Assembly: GCA_963921245.4 (NCBI GenBank)
Contig: CAWUEY030000001.1
Location: 682,001 to 746,000, forward strand
Direction: 5' to 3'
DNA: 64,000 bases
Source of the DNA: JABJGO01 sp963921245
GTDB taxonomy: Bacteria > Pseudomonadota > Alphaproteobacteria > Rhodospirillales > Casp-alpha2
The notes under the pieces are model-generated. The model was not told the DNA's origin. It saw only the letters and a program-made list of their open reading frames with translations, and made no database searches. Every line of letters begins with the position of its first letter. Positions within the stretch are counted from its first letter, which is position 1. Position numbers and translations under genes: made by a program. Of this stretch, positions 25,371-34,194 are shown one piece after another.

Positions 25371-27173
25371 TTAATCGCCACCGCTCTTGAGCGCCGCAAG
25401 GAAAGCGGACTGGGGAATCTCCACATTGCCGAACTGGCGCATTTTTTTCTTCCCCTTCTTCTGTTTTTCCAGCAGCTTTTTCTTCCGCGTGATATCACCG
25501 CCGTAACACTTGGCGGTTACGTCCTTGCGCATGGCGGACAGGGATTCCCGGGCAATGATGTTGCCACCAATAGCGGCCTGTAGGGCGATCCTGAAAAGCT
25601 GACGCGGGATCAGATCTCTCAGGCGTTTGATGATCTGTCGACCGCGGCCCTCCGCATGGCTGCGGTGAGCGACAAAACCCAGGGCGTCAACATTCTCCGC
25701 ATTGACCAGAATGTTGACCTTCACCAAATCGGATTCCTGATAGCCATCCATTTCATAATCGAAGCTGGCATAGCCACGGGATACGGATTTCAGGCGATCG
25801 TAAAAATCGAACACCACCTCATTGAGCGGCAAACGGTAGACCACCATGGCGCGCTTACCCACATAGGTCAGCTGCACCTGGGTTCCCCGGCGTTCGGTAC
25901 AGAGCTGCAAAATTGCACCCAGATATTCATCGGGCACCAGAATGGACGCCTTGATCCATGGTTCTTCAATGGTGGCAATCTTGACCACGTCAGGAAAATC
26001 CGACGGGTTGTGCAGTTCGAACATGGTACCATCGGTTCGGCGGATATGGTAGACCACCGACGGGGCCGTGGTGATCAGGTCCAGATCAAACTCTCGCTCC
26101 AGCCGCTCCTGAATAATTTCAAGATGCAGCAGGCCCAAAAACCCGCACCGGAACCCGAGGCCAAGGGCCGCCGAAGTCTCCGCGTCAAAATGAAAACTGG
26201 CGTCATTCAAGTGCAGCTTTTCCAGCGCATCGCGCAGTGTGTCGTACTCTGACGAGTCAATGGGAAAGAGCCCACAGAACACCACCGGCACAGACGGTTT
26301 GAAGCCGGGTAACGGCTCCGCCGCCGGGTTCCGGTCCTCGGTGATCGTATCACCCACATCGGTATCGGCAACGGTCTTGATAGCGGCGGTGAAGTAACCA
26401 ATCTCGCCAGGACCCAATTCATCGGTGTTTTGTGGCTTGGGGGTAAAGTAACCCACCTGTTCAATCCGATGGGTCGCCCCCTTTGCCATCATGCGAATTT
26501 TCATGCCCCGCCTGAGAATACCGTCTTTGATGCGGACGAGGATCATGACCCCCAGATACGGATCATACCAGCTATCCACAAGAAGGGCCTTTAACGGCGC
26601 GTCTGGCGTGCCCTCTGGTGGCGGCAGGCGTTTCACGATGGCGTCCAGAACATCGGCAACACCCTGTCCGGTCTTGGCGGAAATTTCCAGGGCATCAGAG
26701 GTATCCAGACCAATCACCTCCTCGATCTGCTGCTTGATTCTCTCTGGTTCGGATGCGGGCAGGTCGATTTTGTTCAGAACCGGCACAATCTCGTGATCGT
26801 TGTCGAGTGCCAGGTAAACATTGGCGAGTGTTTGGGCTTCCACACCCTGCGTGGCATCCACAACCAACAGAGACCCTTCGCAGGCCGCCAGCGAACGGCT
26901 AACCTCATAGGCGAAATCCACGTGTCCTGGTGTATCCATAAGGTTGATCTGATAGGTTTCGCCGTCCAATGCCCTGTACGTCAGACGCGTAGTATTGGCC
27001 TTGATGGTGATACCGCGCTCACGCTCGATATCCATGGAGTCGAGCACCTGTTCTTTCATTTCCCGATCGTCCAGACCGCCACACTCCTGAATCATCCGGT
27101 CCGCGAGCGTGGATTTACCGTGGTCGATGTGAGCAACGATGGAGAAATTGCGGATATGCTTTAAATCAGACAT
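25371..27173 (-). CDS. lepA: Elongation factor 4 (LepA)
   Basis: Start set at the ATG at 27173, giving MSDLKHIRNFSIVAHIDHGK and the usual 600 residues; a further upstream ATG adds 12 atypical codons. The GTPase motifs are AHIDHGKST, DTPGHVDF and NKIDLP. The LepA-specific C-terminus is complete (GGNIIARESLSAMRKDVTAK, CYGGDITRKKKLLEKQKKGK). LepA is a ribosome-binding GTPase affecting initiation and translocation under stress. It is a core chromosomal gene marking the end of the inserted restriction-modification pair. Confidence 0.98.
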   Translation of the reverse strand: MSDLKHIRNFSIVAHIDHGKSTLADRMIQECGGLDDREMKEQVLDSMDIERERGITIKANTTRLTYRALDGETYQINLMDTPGHVDFAYEVSRSLAACEGSLLVVDATQGVEAQTLANVYLALDNDHEIVPVLNKIDLPASEPERIKQQIEEVIGLDTSDALEISAKTGQGVADVLDAIVKRLPPPEGTPDAPLKALLVDSWYDPYLGVMILVRIKDGILRRGMKIRMMAKGATHRIEQVGYFTPKPQNTDELGPGEIGYFTAAIKTVADTDVGDTITEDRNPAAEPLPGFKPSVPVVFCGLFPIDSSEYDTLRDALEKLHLNDASFHFDAETSAALGLGFRCGFLGLLHLEIIQERLEREFDLDLITTAPSVVYHIRRTDGTMFELHNPSDFPDVVKIATIEEPWIKASILVPDEYLGAILQLCTERRGTQVQLTYVGKRAMVVYRLPLNEVVFDFYDRLKSVSRGYASFDYEMDGYQESDLVKVNILVNAENVDALGFVAHRSHAEGRGRQIIKRLRDLIPRQLFRIALQAAIGGNIIARESLSAMRKDVTAKCYGGDITRKKKLLEKQKKGKKKMRQFGNVEIPQSAFLAALKSGGD

Positions 27174-27520
27174 GGCGCGCCTTTTATCACCGAGCAAGAA
27201 CCCTGCCAAGACGCAGGTTTGCGACCGGGTTTCGGTTCACGGCGGATTTCAGTTGAACCTTGCCGGTCACATCATTCATTCAGGTATCCTGAACGCACGG
27301 CCCGACATCAATTCTGTTCGGCACAGTCACAGCCGTGCCGGCGGCGGCGTTCACTTACCATTACTATCTGGCCATTACTATCTGGAGATAGTCTGCAAAA
27401 TTCAGGTGGATATCCTGAGTTGTACGGATAATCCTATAGAGATCCCCAACGATGCCATGGAGGCCTGCCCGCTCTGCTCCGTCTCCTTGAATGCACGCAA
27501 CCGGATTACAAGGCCTGACC
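27174..27520. other. Intergenic region with a 14 bp tandem duplication
   Basis: No gene supported. The 14-mer ccattactatctgg occurs twice in direct contact at 27358-27371 and 27372-27385. The region should contain the divergent promoters of lepA and of the hydroxyacid dehydrogenase gene. Confidence 0.5.
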
Positions 27521-28480
27521 ATGCCTTCAAACGTCATTTTCGTATTGTGTAAAGTCGCCGCCAAACTGCGCGGTGCATTCAACGAGATGCCTGACGATAC
27601 CACGGTACATTTTATAGACGACCTATCCACGGTTCACGCCCTCGCAGAAGAACATGCACCGACCATTGCCCTGATATACAAGGACACAGGGTTCGACGGG
27701 CCTGAGCTCAGGTGGCTTTCCCATTATCCATCCGTGAAGTGGTTACACGTGGCCGGCTCGGGATACGATTTTTTAAACCCGCTGGAACGGCATGATTTTC
27801 TCATCACCAATGCGCAAGGGTTGCGCAGTCGTAATCTGGCAGAGACGGTTACAGGTGCCATGGTTGCCCTGAACGCCGGCCTCTTTCACTATCGTGCGCA
27901 GCAAAAGGAACGATCATGGGCGCCCAGGGAATTTGTCCCACTGGAAGGCCAGCGGTTGCTTATCGTTGGAACCGGGGCCATTGGTCAATGGGTGGCACAC
28001 AACGCGAAGGCTTTAGGCATGCATATCACTGGCGTCAATCGCGCCGGGTGCCTTTTGCCCGAATTCGATGATGCCGTCGCCTTTGACGATCTTGCGTCCG
28101 CCTTGCCGATGGCGGATGTCGTTTCCATTCACCTCCGACATTTGCCGGAAACGGACAAGCTGTTCAATGCAAAACTGTTTGGACAGATGAAACCCGGTGC
28201 CATGTTCATCAATACGGCTCGAGGCGGTATTGTAAATGAACCCGACCTTTGCAAAGCACTGACTTCCGGTCAGATCGGGTCCGCCTACCTTGATGTGTTC
28301 GCCATGGAGCCCCTGCCAGAGGACAGCCCGCTCTGGACCATGGAAAATGTACTGGTAACACCGCATTCATCCGACATGATTCAGGATTGGGACATCAAGG
28401 CTGCACGCTTTTTTGTCAGCAACCTGGAGCGGTATGTGCATGGCGACGAAATGATCAACGTGGTGCAACCCCCTAAATAG
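27521..28480 (+). CDS. D-2-hydroxyacid dehydrogenase (NAD(P)-dependent)
   Basis: Start chosen at the ATG at 27521 (MPSNVIFVL); an upstream ATG adds 10 residues. The 319-residue product has the D-isomer 2-hydroxyacid dehydrogenase fold. The nucleotide-binding loop is LLIVGTGAIGQWVA, the segment around the catalytic Arg is NTARGGIVNEPDL, Glu is in AMEPLPEDSPLW, and the catalytic His is in VTPHSSDM. Such enzymes reduce glyoxylate, hydroxypyruvate or other 2-keto acids. Downstream genes suggest acyl-CoA metabolism, but the link is not obvious. Confidence 0.87.
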   Translation: MPSNVIFVLCKVAAKLRGAFNEMPDDTTVHFIDDLSTVHALAEEHAPTIALIYKDTGFDGPELRWLSHYPSVKWLHVAGSGYDFLNPLERHDFLITNAQGLRSRNLAETVTGAMVALNAGLFHYRAQQKERSWAPREFVPLEGQRLLIVGTGAIGQWVAHNAKALGMHITGVNRAGCLLPEFDDAVAFDDLASALPMADVVSIHLRHLPETDKLFNAKLFGQMKPGAMFINTARGGIVNEPDLCKALTSGQIGSAYLDVFAMEPLPEDSPLWTMENVLVTPHSSDMIQDWDIKAARFFVSNLERYVHGDEMINVVQPPK

Positions 28481-28496
28481 AAGGCGCAACAACCAG

Positions 28497-28682
28497 ATGT
28501 CCGAGCTCAGTATCTGTCTGACCTATTTTGCGCCCTCCAGGATCGGCGAGGTGTTCAATCTGGCTGCCCGCCTGAAATCTGAAGGCAAGATCATCTATGA
28601 CCTCCCAACGGGTAAGCCGGATTTTGCAACCGATCCGGAAGCCTGTGGCGGCATTATTCGAGCCTGTGAGGATTTGACATGA
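28497..28682 (+). pseudogene. N-terminal fragment of a PLP-dependent aminotransferase
   Basis: The 61-codon frame starts like class I/II aminotransferases (FAPSRIGEVFNLAARLKSEG, then IYDLPTGKPDFATDPEA, matching the usual IxLxxGEPDFDTP). It ends after GGIIRACEDLT, where the cofactor-binding domain should follow; over 300 residues are absent. Its stop overlaps the start of the enoyl-CoA hydratase (ATGA), so the truncated frame may now serve as a leader that couples translation. A deletion fused the start of one gene to another. Confidence 0.65.
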
Positions 28683-29329
28683 GCAAATCGGATATCCTTC
28701 TGGAGCAAACGGGGCCTCTCTGGCAGGTGACGCTGAACCGGCCGCAAAAAGCCAATGCGTTGTCCCTAGCCATGCTTCGACAACTGTGTGACATTTTTGG
28801 TGCTGCCGCCAATGATCAGGCGCTCCGTGCTCTTGTGATGACCGGTGCCGGAGACAGGGTTTTCTGTGCCGGAGCAGATTTGTCGGAACTGACCACGGAT
28901 CCCGACCACCCCACGCGCATGATCTGGGATGAGCTTTCCGAGCGACTTGCCGCCATCCCCATTCTGACCGTTGCCAAACTGAACGGTTCCTGTATCGGGG
29001 GTGGCCTAACACTGGCGTTGGGATGCGACATCCGCCTCAGTGCCCGCAAGGCAAGCTTTGGCTATCCGGTTCTGAAAAACGGTATTCGACTGGGCGAAAT
29101 CGATGCTGCCCGGCTGCGCGATCTGATCGGATCGGGGCGTGCCTCGCGGCTGTTATTGGGGGGCTGCAAAATTGGCGCGGATGAGGCTCTGGCCTGGGGT
29201 CTTATCGACGGCATGTACAAAGGTAACGATCTCAAAGCGGCAACGCGGGATACTGTCGAAACGGCTCTCAACGCCGACAGGGATCATTTGATCATCATGA
29301 AACGACAGTGCCGGCGGGCGGTGGAGTGA
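28679..29329 (+). CDS. Enoyl-CoA hydratase/isomerase family protein
   Basis: A 216-residue crotonase-fold protein. The oxyanion-hole segments are visible: FCAGADLSEL (first) and LNGSCIGGGLTLALGCDIRL (second). The usual catalytic glutamates are not evident at their standard places; the second region reads GYPVLKNGIRLGE. The protein is also shorter than the typical 255-260 residues and lacks the C-terminal helices. It sits in a run with a CaiB-type CoA-transferase fragment, consistent with a small acyl-CoA pathway now broken by an IS. Confidence 0.8.
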   Translation: MSKSDILLEQTGPLWQVTLNRPQKANALSLAMLRQLCDIFGAAANDQALRALVMTGAGDRVFCAGADLSELTTDPDHPTRMIWDELSERLAAIPILTVAKLNGSCIGGGLTLALGCDIRLSARKASFGYPVLKNGIRLGEIDAARLRDLIGSGRASRLLLGGCKIGADEALAWGLIDGMYKGNDLKAATRDTVETALNADRDHLIIMKRQCRRAVE

Positions 29330-29335
29330 GAAGAA

Positions 29336-29571
29336 ATGGAGGGTATCGGCGTTGTTGATCTGACCAGCGTGCTCTCAGGCCCGTTCTGTACATGGCTACT
29401 GGCCTCCATGGGTGCCGACGTCATCAAGGTAGAAAGTCCTAGCGGTGATGTTACCCAAACAACGCCTCCCTTCAAGAACGATATCAGTCTCTATTTCGCC
29501 TCCACCAACCGCGGCAAACGGTCCATCTACCTTGACCTGAAATCAGAACGCGTGCGCCGTGCCAGGCCCTA
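29336..29571 (+). pseudogene. CaiB/BaiF-type CoA-transferase, truncated by IS630
   Basis: The frame opens with the standard family III CoA-transferase N-terminus (IGVVDLTSVLSGPFCTWLLA, then MGADVIKVESPSGD and NRGKRSIYLDLKSE). Full-length members have about 400 residues; only 78 codons remain. The TA at the IS630 left end falls in the last codons, so the insertion itself ended the gene. No downstream remainder was found beyond the IS. Confidence 0.88.
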
Positions 29572-30665
29572 GAGCGTTATGCCATTAGGTATATTCATAT
29601 CCGGCATTTTTGATGTAGTTTGCACATTCCTGCGGTGTGACGGTGTTGAGGATGTGGTTGATGGCCTCGCAGATACCGTCCGCGTCCCGTCGCTCGGCCT
29701 TTCGGAGCCAATGCTTCAGCTTTGAAAAGGCCATTTTTATCACTGACCGACAGGTGAATGCAGGGCATTCACCGAGAGGTGGGATTCGAGTCGGGGGAAT
29801 ACTTTGGCAGGAAGAACAGCCTGGCTCCGGCGCCCCGAATGGCGCTTCGTACGGCCTTGCTCTTGTGGGAGCCGAGATTGTCCATGACGACGACATCGCC
29901 GGGCCTGAGCGTGGGCACGAGGACTTTCTCCACATAGACACGGAAGCGCTCGCCGTTGATCGGCCCGTCGAGATGCCAGGGTGCCTCGATCCGGTCATGA
30001 CGCAACGCCGCCACAAAGGTCTGCGTGCGCCATCGACCATGAGGCGCGGCGCCCTTTAGCCTTGCGCCCCGCAGTGCCCAACCCCTCAATGGTGCTATGT
30101 TGGTCTTGGTCCAGGTCTCATCAATGAAGACCAGCCGGGAGGGATCGATGCGGCCCTGGTATCTTATCCATTGCCGCCGACGCCACGCAACGCCCAGCCG
30201 CTCGCGCTCGCTCGCAACCAGCGTTTTTTTTGTATCGAAACCCCTGTTCGTGGACAAAGTTCCAGACCGTGTGGTAATCCACGACAAGACCCTGCTCAGC
30301 AAGCTCCGAGACAAGCCCCATCAACGTGAAATCCCCCCGCCCGATCCGCGACCGCAGCCAGCACTCATGCGCCCCGGCGATCTTGCGGCGCTTGTGACCG
30401 TCCATCCGACCCGGTGCCGCGCTCCCCGTCCGACGAAAACGCGACACCCAGGCTACCGCCGTGCTCGCGCCTTGGGCCAAAACGACGAGCCGCGCCGCGA
30501 CACGACACCCCGCCACGCACAACCGCTGAAACCACCCGTTCGCCAAGATCAATGGAAAATGGTCTTGCCATGATATGCCAACCTCCTTTTACAGCCAACA
30601 TCTTGAATAACAGATCAAACCTTTTGGGAATGCCTAAAATAAATCCAATCAATGGCATAACGCTC
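29572..30665 (-). mobile_element. IS630-family element, copy 1 (full-length, transposase frameshifted)
   Basis: Ends GAGCGTTATGCC and GGCATAACGCTC form perfect terminal inverted repeats, flanked on both sides by TA (29570-29571 and 30666-30667), the IS630 target duplication. The transposase runs on the minus strand from the ATG at 30571 (MARPFSIDLGERVVSAVVRG) through FIDETWTKTNIAPLRGWA and DVVVMDNLGSHKSKAVRSAI to FSKLKHWLRKAERRDADGIC. It is split over at least four frames. One break is the 41 bp hairpin insert between SPDSNP and the following IE equivalent, which separates the last catalytic glutamate. It is inactive as read. Confidence 0.92.
29741..29781. repeat. 41 bp hairpin insert in IS630 copy 1 transposase
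   Basis: The segment cactgaccgacaggtgaatg ... cattcaccgagaggtg has a perfect 9 bp inverted repeat (GGTGAATGC / GCATTCACC) around AGG. It interrupts the conserved PDxNP-IE codons of the transposase. Its length is not a multiple of three, so it also shifts the frame. Confidence 0.8.
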
Positions 30666-30667
30666 TA

Positions 30668-30860
30668 GTCGTTTAGTCCCGGCATTTGATGTTGTATTGA
30701 ATATCATCATTAATAAGGAGGCTCTATGGGACAGGTACTACACGCGACCGCCCCGACGACGCCCGCGGTCCGAGCGGTAATACAGCGATCGCCGTCGTCT
30801 CTCGCGGTATTGAGTGAGCAGTATGGGATCAACCCGAAGGCCCCACCCAAAAGGGGTTAG
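30668..30860 (+). mobile_element. IS481-family element, 5' end fragment
   Basis: Starts with the terminal sequence gtttagtcccggcattt, which also ends the IS481 pieces at 35.28 and 52.37 kb. After GGAGG an ATG at 30726 opens MGQVLHATAPTTPAVRAVIQ, then LSEQYGINPK, the N-terminal helix-turn-helix of IS481 transposases. Similarity ends at about codon 45, right at the stop of the ABC permease gene. The body of the element is missing. It abuts the right end of IS630 copy 1. Confidence 0.75.
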
Positions 30861-30862
30861 AT

Positions 30863-31669
30863 TTAACGGACACCGCCCGCACCCGCGGGCGCGGGTTTCA
30901 GGGTTTCTTGGCGCTGTCGCAAATGACCGAGCCAGCGGTTTTCGGCAAACTTGAACACACGGGTAATCATGAAGACCAGGATGACATACATCACCAGGGC
31001 CGCCATAAAACCCTCATAGGCGACATAGTAACGTCCGTTCAGCCACCGCCCCACACCCAGGATATCCTGCAAGGTAATCGTACTGGCGATGACCGACCCG
31101 TGCAGCATGAAGATGACTTCATTGGAATAGGCGGGCAAGGCACGCCGGAAAGAACTGGGCAGAATAATCCGCCGCACCATGGTCGACCAGGTCATGCCGC
31201 TGGCTTTTGCCGCCTCCACTTCGCCAACCGGCGTGGTTACGATGGCACCGCGCAAAAACTCTGTGGTATAGGCCGATGTGTTCAGGGTAAAGGCGATCAA
31301 GGCACACCACCACGCACTGGACAGGATTGGACGCCAGAGAAAGCTCTCCCGCACAAAATCAAACTGGCTCAACCCGTAATAAATCATATAGGTCTGAACC
31401 AATAATGGCGTTCCCCGGAAAAAATAGGTGTAACACCAGACCGGCCCGTTCAATAGGGGGTGTTGATAGGCCCGAATGAGGGCCAGAGGGATGGACAGCA
31501 AACCACCTAGCAACAACGCCAGGAATGTCAGTTCAAGGGTTACAACCGCCCCTTTCAGAAACTTGTCCCAGTGTCCGCCAATCAAGACAAAGTCGATGGG
31601 GGAATAGTTCTCGCTGACCAGGACCAGCCAGTCGCCAATGGTTGTTTGATTTGAGGTTTCTGTGCTCAT
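30863..31669 (-). CDS. Polar amino acid ABC transporter permease (HisM/ArtM type)
   Basis: A 268-residue inner-membrane permease with about five spans. The family segments are FLKGAVVTLELTFLALLLGG, RAYQHPLLNG and the EAA loop GEVEAAKASGMTWSTMVRRI with ILPSSFRRALPAYSNE. It pairs with the next permease upstream (HisQ type), a periplasmic binding protein and an ATPase in one operon, forming a His/Lys/Arg/ornithine-type importer. Its 3' end directly abuts an IS481 fragment, but the reading frame looks complete. Confidence 0.92.
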   Translation of the reverse strand: MSTETSNQTTIGDWLVLVSENYSPIDFVLIGGHWDKFLKGAVVTLELTFLALLLGGLLSIPLALIRAYQHPLLNGPVWCYTYFFRGTPLLVQTYMIYYGLSQFDFVRESFLWRPILSSAWWCALIAFTLNTSAYTTEFLRGAIVTTPVGEVEAAKASGMTWSTMVRRIILPSSFRRALPAYSNEVIFMLHGSVIASTITLQDILGVGRWLNGRYYVAYEGFMAALVMYVILVFMITRVFKFAENRWLGHLRQRQETLKPAPAGAGGVR

Positions 31670-31679
31670 TGGTAGAACC

Positions 31680-32369
31680 TCATGCCCGCCGTACGCCGGC
31701 GCTATACTTGCGATCGAGCCAGCGCAACCCCATGTCGGAAATCGCCGTCAGAATCAGGTAAATCACAAGCACGGCAAACATGAACGTAAACAGTTGCCGC
31801 ACGGAACGACCGGCAACAAAGGCGTTGTAAACCACATCCTGCAAGCCAATCACCGAGACCAGCGCCGTCGACTTGATCAGCACCAGCCAGTTGTTGGTGA
31901 AACCGGGTAAGGCATATTGCACCATCTGTGGCCAGATGATCCTGGTAAAAATCTGCAACTTGAACATCCCGTAGGCCATGCCGGCCTCAATCTGGCCACG
32001 TGGAACGGCCAAAATCGCACCCCGGAATGTCTCGGTCATGTAGGCACCAAAAATGATGCCGATGGTCACCGCCCCGGCGGTAAATTGATGAATCTCTACA
32101 TACCCCCAAAGACCGCTCCAATCACCCAAATCAATGATCAGTTTCTGGCCGCCATAAAAGAACAGCAGCATGAGCACCAGATCGGGTGCGCCCCGTATGA
32201 GAGTGGTGTAAAGATCGGCAGATTTCTGCGCTATCCGGTTTCTGGATAGCTTGGCCCAAGCACCGAGAAGCCCGAACAAGATGGCAAGGACAACCGACGC
32301 CAGTGCCAGCTGTATCGTCACAATCGTCCCATCAATGAGGGATTGTCGGTATTCGAAAAGAGCTTCCAT
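31680..32369 (-). CDS. Polar amino acid ABC transporter permease (HisQ/ArtQ type)
   Basis: A 229-residue permease of the same class as its neighbour: YRQSLIDGTIVTIQLALASV at the start, GAPDLVLMLLFFYGGQ, and the EAA motif QIEAGMAYGMFKLQIFTRII. It forms the heterodimeric membrane channel with the HisM-type protein encoded 10 bp downstream. It follows the binding-protein gene after a terminator-like hairpin, which would keep permease expression below that of the binding protein. Confidence 0.92.
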   Translation of the reverse strand: MEALFEYRQSLIDGTIVTIQLALASVVLAILFGLLGAWAKLSRNRIAQKSADLYTTLIRGAPDLVLMLLFFYGGQKLIIDLGDWSGLWGYVEIHQFTAGAVTIGIIFGAYMTETFRGAILAVPRGQIEAGMAYGMFKLQIFTRIIWPQMVQYALPGFTNNWLVLIKSTALVSVIGLQDVVYNAFVAGRSVRQLFTFMFAVLVIYLILTAISDMGLRWLDRKYSAGVRRA

Positions 32370-32396
32370 GACCGTCGCACCAGGTTTTGGTTGATC

Positions 32397-32430
32397 AAAA
32401 AAGTGGCGGTATCACACCGCCACTTTTTCT
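32397..32430. terminator. Intercistronic hairpin between binding-protein and permease genes
   Basis: AAAAGTGGCGGT and ACCGCCACTTTTT form an almost perfect stem with a tiny loop, A-rich on one side and T-rich on the other, so it can act in either direction. For the minus-strand operon it lies right behind the binding-protein gene, where partial termination or mRNA protection is common in ABC operons. Confidence 0.85.
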
Positions 32431-32442
32431 TGACTGATCAAC

Positions 32443-33213
32443 CTAGTAGATATCCGTACCGAAGTACTTGTCACTCAGCTTCTGGTAGGAACCGTCAGCC
32501 CGGATCGCCTGAATGGCGTTGTTGAAAGACTGAACCAGCTCCGGGTTACCTTTGCGTACCGCGATACCGGCACCCTCCCCGAAGCACTCCAGATCTTCCT
32601 GGGCTTCACCGACAAAGGCGAAGCCTTTCCCGGCATCCGTGTTCAGTAAACCTTCCAGGGACTGAACAGAGTCAGATAACTGGGCGTCGATCCGACCGGC
32701 GGCCAGATCCTGGAAAACTTCTTCCTGGGTGCCGTAGAGAACGAGTTCGGCATCCGGGTAGGCTTTTTCAACCCAGCACTGGTGAATGGTTGCCCGCTGA
32801 ACACCAATCCGTTTACCGGCGAGGCCGCTGGCACTGATTTCAATACCGGAATCTTCCGGCGCAACAAAAATTGCCGGGGTGTTGTAGTATTTATTGGTGA
32901 AATCCACACGCTTCTTGCGCTCATCCGTGATCGACATGGAAGCAATGATTGCGTCATAGCGTTTGTTCAGGAGAGCAGGAATGATACCGTCCCAGTCCTG
33001 TTCAATCAGTTCGCATTCCACGCCCATACTGGCACACAGCATCATGGCGATATCAATATCAAACCCCCTCAGGGTACCATCGGCCTCTTTCCAGGAAAAT
33101 GGCGGGTAAGCACCTTCCACACCGATACGCAACTTGTCGGCGGCGGTTGCGCTGCCAATACCGATGGTGAGCATCACGGCAAAAACCGCAAACATCAGTT
33201 TTTCAAAGTTCAT
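32443..33213 (-). CDS. Periplasmic amino acid-binding protein (HisJ/ArgT type)
   Basis: A 256-residue SBP_bac_3 protein. The signal peptide is KLMFAVFAVMLTIGIGSATA, with the mature part starting ADKLRIGVEGAYPPFSWKEA. Then come GFDIDIAMMLCASMGVECEL, WDGIIPALLNKRYDAIIASM and SITDERKKRVDFTNKYYNTP, hallmark segments of the lysine/arginine/ornithine and histidine binders. It delivers its amino acid to the HisQM-type permease. Precise specificity within the basic or polar amino acids cannot be stated. Confidence 0.93.
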   Translation of the reverse strand: MNFEKLMFAVFAVMLTIGIGSATAADKLRIGVEGAYPPFSWKEADGTLRGFDIDIAMMLCASMGVECELIEQDWDGIIPALLNKRYDAIIASMSITDERKKRVDFTNKYYNTPAIFVAPEDSGIEISASGLAGKRIGVQRATIHQCWVEKAYPDAELVLYGTQEEVFQDLAAGRIDAQLSDSVQSLEGLLNTDAGKGFAFVGEAQEDLECFGEGAGIAVRKGNPELVQSFNNAIQAIRADGSYQKLSDKYFGTDIY

Positions 33214-33304
33214 TTTCTACTCCCTAATCCAGTCTGGGTTGGTTCTAATAACTCATCCCGGTTTGCGATGCCTTGCGGCATCACGGATTACTATCCGCAT
33301 ACCG

Positions 33305-34078
33305 CTATCGGGTATTGGATAGAAACTGCTTAAATCGCTCCGACCGGGGATTGGTAAAAATTTCACCCGGTGGCCCCTGCTCCTCAATGCGGCCTTCGTG
33401 CAGAAAAATCACATCCGACGATACATCGCGGGCAAAGCCCATTTCATGGGTAACGACGACCATTGTCCGGCCCTCATCGGCCAGATCACGCATGACTTTC
33501 AAAACCTCGCCCACCAGTTCCGGGTCCAGTGCCGAAGTCGGTTCGTCGAACAACATCACCTCGGGCTCCATGGCAAGGGCACGGGCAATCGCGGCGCGCT
33601 GTTGCTGACCGCCGGAAATATGAGCCGGATAGTAATCCCGGCGTTCAAACATACCTACCTTGCGCAGGATTTCCTCGGCCCGCGCGTGGGCTTCGTCCCT
33701 AGATTGCTTGAGAACATGAATGGGGGCTTCCACCACGTTTTCCAGCACGGTCATGTGCGACCAGAGATTAAAGCCCTGAAACACCATGCCGAGGCGCGAA
33801 CGGATACGCGCAACCTGCTTCATGTCGGCGGGAACCGGCTCGCCATACTTGTCGGTTGTCATGCGAATGTCATCGCTCCGCACCTTTACCGTCCCGGCAT
33901 TGGGAGTCTCCAATAGATTGATGCAGCGAAGAAATGTGCTCTTGCCGGAACCGGATGATCCCAGCAAGGAAATGACGTCGCCCTTGTGGGCCGTCAGGGA
34001 TACCCCCTTCAGAACTTCGACACTGCCGAAACTCTTATGCAGATCCTCCACCACGAGGGTGGGTGCAGACTCAGCCAT
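33305..34078 (-). CDS. Polar amino acid ABC transporter ATPase (HisP/GlnQ type)
   Basis: Start set at the ATG at 34078, preceded by GGGGAAG; a GTG further up is possible. The 257-residue ATPase has Walker A GSSGSGKST, Q-loop VFQGFNLWSHM, signature HISGGQQQRAAIARAL, Walker B VMLFDEPTSALDPE and switch His in VVTHEMGFA. It powers the importer whose binding protein and permeases follow downstream, with a gap of about 90 bp. It is the first gene of the operon on this strand. Confidence 0.94.
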   Translation of the reverse strand: MAESAPTLVVEDLHKSFGSVEVLKGVSLTAHKGDVISLLGSSGSGKSTFLRCINLLETPNAGTVKVRSDDIRMTTDKYGEPVPADMKQVARIRSRLGMVFQGFNLWSHMTVLENVVEAPIHVLKQSRDEAHARAEEILRKVGMFERRDYYPAHISGGQQQRAAIARALAMEPEVMLFDEPTSALDPELVGEVLKVMRDLADEGRTMVVVTHEMGFARDVSSDVIFLHEGRIEEQGPPGEIFTNPRSERFKQFLSNTR

Positions 34079-34194
34079 GGACTTCCCCGTCACGCCGCTT
34101 TTTTGAGGCGTAATTGCTTAATTACCGATAAGTAATAAACATTTTCGCCGAGACCGCAAGAGCTTAAGGATGTTCAACAAACCGGACGGTTTAC

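Noticed and set aside
29585..30571. Programmed frameshifting in the IS630 transposase
   Set aside because: There are three or more breaks, one caused by a 41 bp insert, and no slippery heptamer with downstream structure was seen; decay explains it better.
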